A stretch of DNA of 64,000 nt from Amycolatopsis cihanbeyliensis (GTDB taxonomy: Bacteria; Actinomycetota; Actinomycetes; Mycobacteriales; Pseudonocardiaceae), in the NCBI RefSeq assembly GCF_006715045.1, contig NZ_VFML01000001.1, forward strand, positions 4,556,501-4,620,500, given 5' to 3'. The position numbers were made by a program, and so were the translations under genes. Shown here in pieces: positions 63,000 through 64,000 of the stretch (position 1 is its first letter; every line of letters begins with the position of its first letter). A model generated the notes under the pieces. That model ran no database searches. It was not told the DNA's origin and worked only from the letters and a program-made list of their open reading frames with translations.

Positions 63000-64000
63000 G
63001 TGAACTGGGTCGACGTGCTGGTCGTGCTGCTGGCCGTGCTGGCGGCGGTGTCCGGCGCGCGGCAGGGTGTGGTGATCGCGTTGCCCGCCTTTCTCGGGGT
63101 GGTGCTCGGGGCGGTCGTCGGCATCCGGGTCGCGCCGCTGATCGTCGACCTGTTCGAGAGCGTGGTCGCCAGGGTGGCGTTCGCGGTGGCCACGGTGGTC
63201 TTCCTGATCGCGCTGGGGGAGACCCTCGGCGTCTGGATCGGCAACAAGATCAAACGCCGGATCAGGTCCCCCAAGCTGTCCGGGGCGGACAACACGCTCG
63301 GCGCGATCGTGCAGGGCGCTGTGGTCTTCGTGGTCGCCTGGCTGATCGCGTTGCCGCTGACCAGCGTGGCCGGGTTGCCGGGCCTGGCCTCGGCGATCAA
63401 CAACTCGAAGGTGCTCGGCGGCGTCAACTCGGTGATGCCGAACGCGGCGCAGAACCTGCCCAACGAGCTGCGCAAGCTGCTGATCGACGAGTCCGGTTTC
63501 CCGTTCATCCTCGATCCCTTCGACAAGGCGCCGATCAACGAGATCGAACCCCCTGACCCGAGCCTGCAGAACAGGCCGGTCGTGCAGCAGTTGCGGGGCA
63601 GCGTGGTGAAGGTGCGGGGCGCGGCGCCGTCCTGCTCCCGGGCGCTGGAGGGCACCGGCTTCGTGATCGCACCGCGGCGGGTGATGACGAACGCGCACGT
63701 GGTGGCGGGCACCAACGAGGTCGCGCTGGAGACGGACCGGGGTCGGGTGCCCGCCCGGGTGGTGTACTTCGATCCGGAGACCGATGTCGCGATCCTCGCC
63801 GCGCCCGCGCTCGAGGCGCCGGCGATGCGGTTCGCCTCGTCCCCTGCCCGGGCCGGGGACGACGCGATCGTGCTCGGCTACCCGCTGGACGGCCCGTACA
63901 CGGCGAAGGAGGCACGGGTGCGGGCGCAGATCAACCTGCGCGGCCCGGACATCTACGACGAGCAGACCGTGCAGCGCCAGGTGTTCACCGTGCGCGGCGA
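63000..64000 (+). CDS. marP: MarP-type membrane serine protease, N-terminal part
   Basis: About 333 residues before the window ends; the gene continues to the right. The N-terminus is a four-helix membrane domain (CvpA-like; WVDVLVVLLAVLAAVSGARQ ... VVFLIALGETLGVWIG). The periplasmic chymotrypsin-like domain begins at about residue 205, with the catalytic His in RRVMTNAHVVAGTNEV and Asp in DPETDVAILAAPAL; the serine lies off the edge. SCSRALEGTGFVI contains the conserved cysteine that pairs with another in MarP. GTG 63000 after GGGAG. Rv3671c counterpart, needed for acid and oxidative stress survival in mycobacteria. Confidence 0.94.
   Translation, partial: MNWVDVLVVLLAVLAAVSGARQGVVIALPAFLGVVLGAVVGIRVAPLIVDLFESVVARVAFAVATVVFLIALGETLGVWIGNKIKRRIRSPKLSGADNTLGAIVQGAVVFVVAWLIALPLTSVAGLPGLASAINNSKVLGGVNSVMPNAAQNLPNELRKLLIDESGFPFILDPFDKAPINEIEPPDPSLQNRPVVQQLRGSVVKVRGAAPSCSRALEGTGFVIAPRRVMTNAHVVAGTNEVALETDRGRVPARVVYFDPETDVAILAAPALEAPAMRFASSPARAGDDAIVLGYPLDGPYTAKEARVRAQINLRGPDIYDEQTVQRQVFTVRG

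Overview
The window reads as chromosomal DNA of a high-GC actinomycete, most likely a Pseudonocardiaceae-type genus (Amycolatopsis and relatives). The signs are about 70% GC over most of its length, many GTG starts and 4-base start/stop overlaps, XRE-DUF5753/DUF397 pairs, a WhiB protein, and a right-hand block matching the conserved mycobacterial neighbourhood Rv3671c-Rv3683 (marP, nudix, tlpA, nth, crp, metallo-beta-lactamase, ridA, DUF4177, two arsA, whiB4, ponA2, metallophosphoesterase). Genus is inferred, not proven.

Left arm (1-8.4 kb): the end of an oligopeptide ABC transporter ATPase, an MMPL exporter, DedA and EamA membrane proteins, a broken LysR regulator, a small secreted protein, a short-chain dehydrogenase and a WYL regulator.

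Accessory island (about 8.4-23.2 kb): it opens with 21-bp tandem repeats, a long hairpin, a decayed IS3-type transposase and a decayed StrR-type pathway regulator. It then holds a compact nonribosomal peptide cluster on the + strand: free carrier protein, flavin (luciferase-like) monooxygenase, cytochrome P450, a free adenylation protein, MbtH, a C-halfC-A-PCP-reductase synthetase, the alpha and beta subunits of a thiamine-diphosphate E1 dehydrogenase, and a DinB-like protein. From the monooxygenase to E1 beta the genes are almost all overlapped or a few bases apart. GC is clearly lower at the ends of the cluster, and a single copy of the 21-bp repeat lies just beyond its right end, so this looks acquired. 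The unusual combination is a two-carbon or acyl-anion-forming E1 pair and a free carrier protein beside a reductive-release NRPS, with no lipoyl (E2) gene. I take this as the most interesting system in the window.

Middle (23.2-45 kb): regulators, leuA with a leucine-codon leader peptide and alternative hairpins, ask-asd (with an internal start for an aspartokinase beta subunit), rtcB, transporters, hydrolases, a catR-katA peroxide-defence operon, dps, an S9 peptidase and tRNA-Pro(CGG).

Right arm (45-64 kb): cell-wall and redox core genes in conserved order, two secreted lipase paralogs with a palindromic operator, two uncharacterised proteins between ridA and a NUDIX gene, Crp, endonuclease III, a TlpA-like thioredoxin, a CoA-type NUDIX hydrolase and the start of the membrane serine protease MarP, which runs off the right edge.
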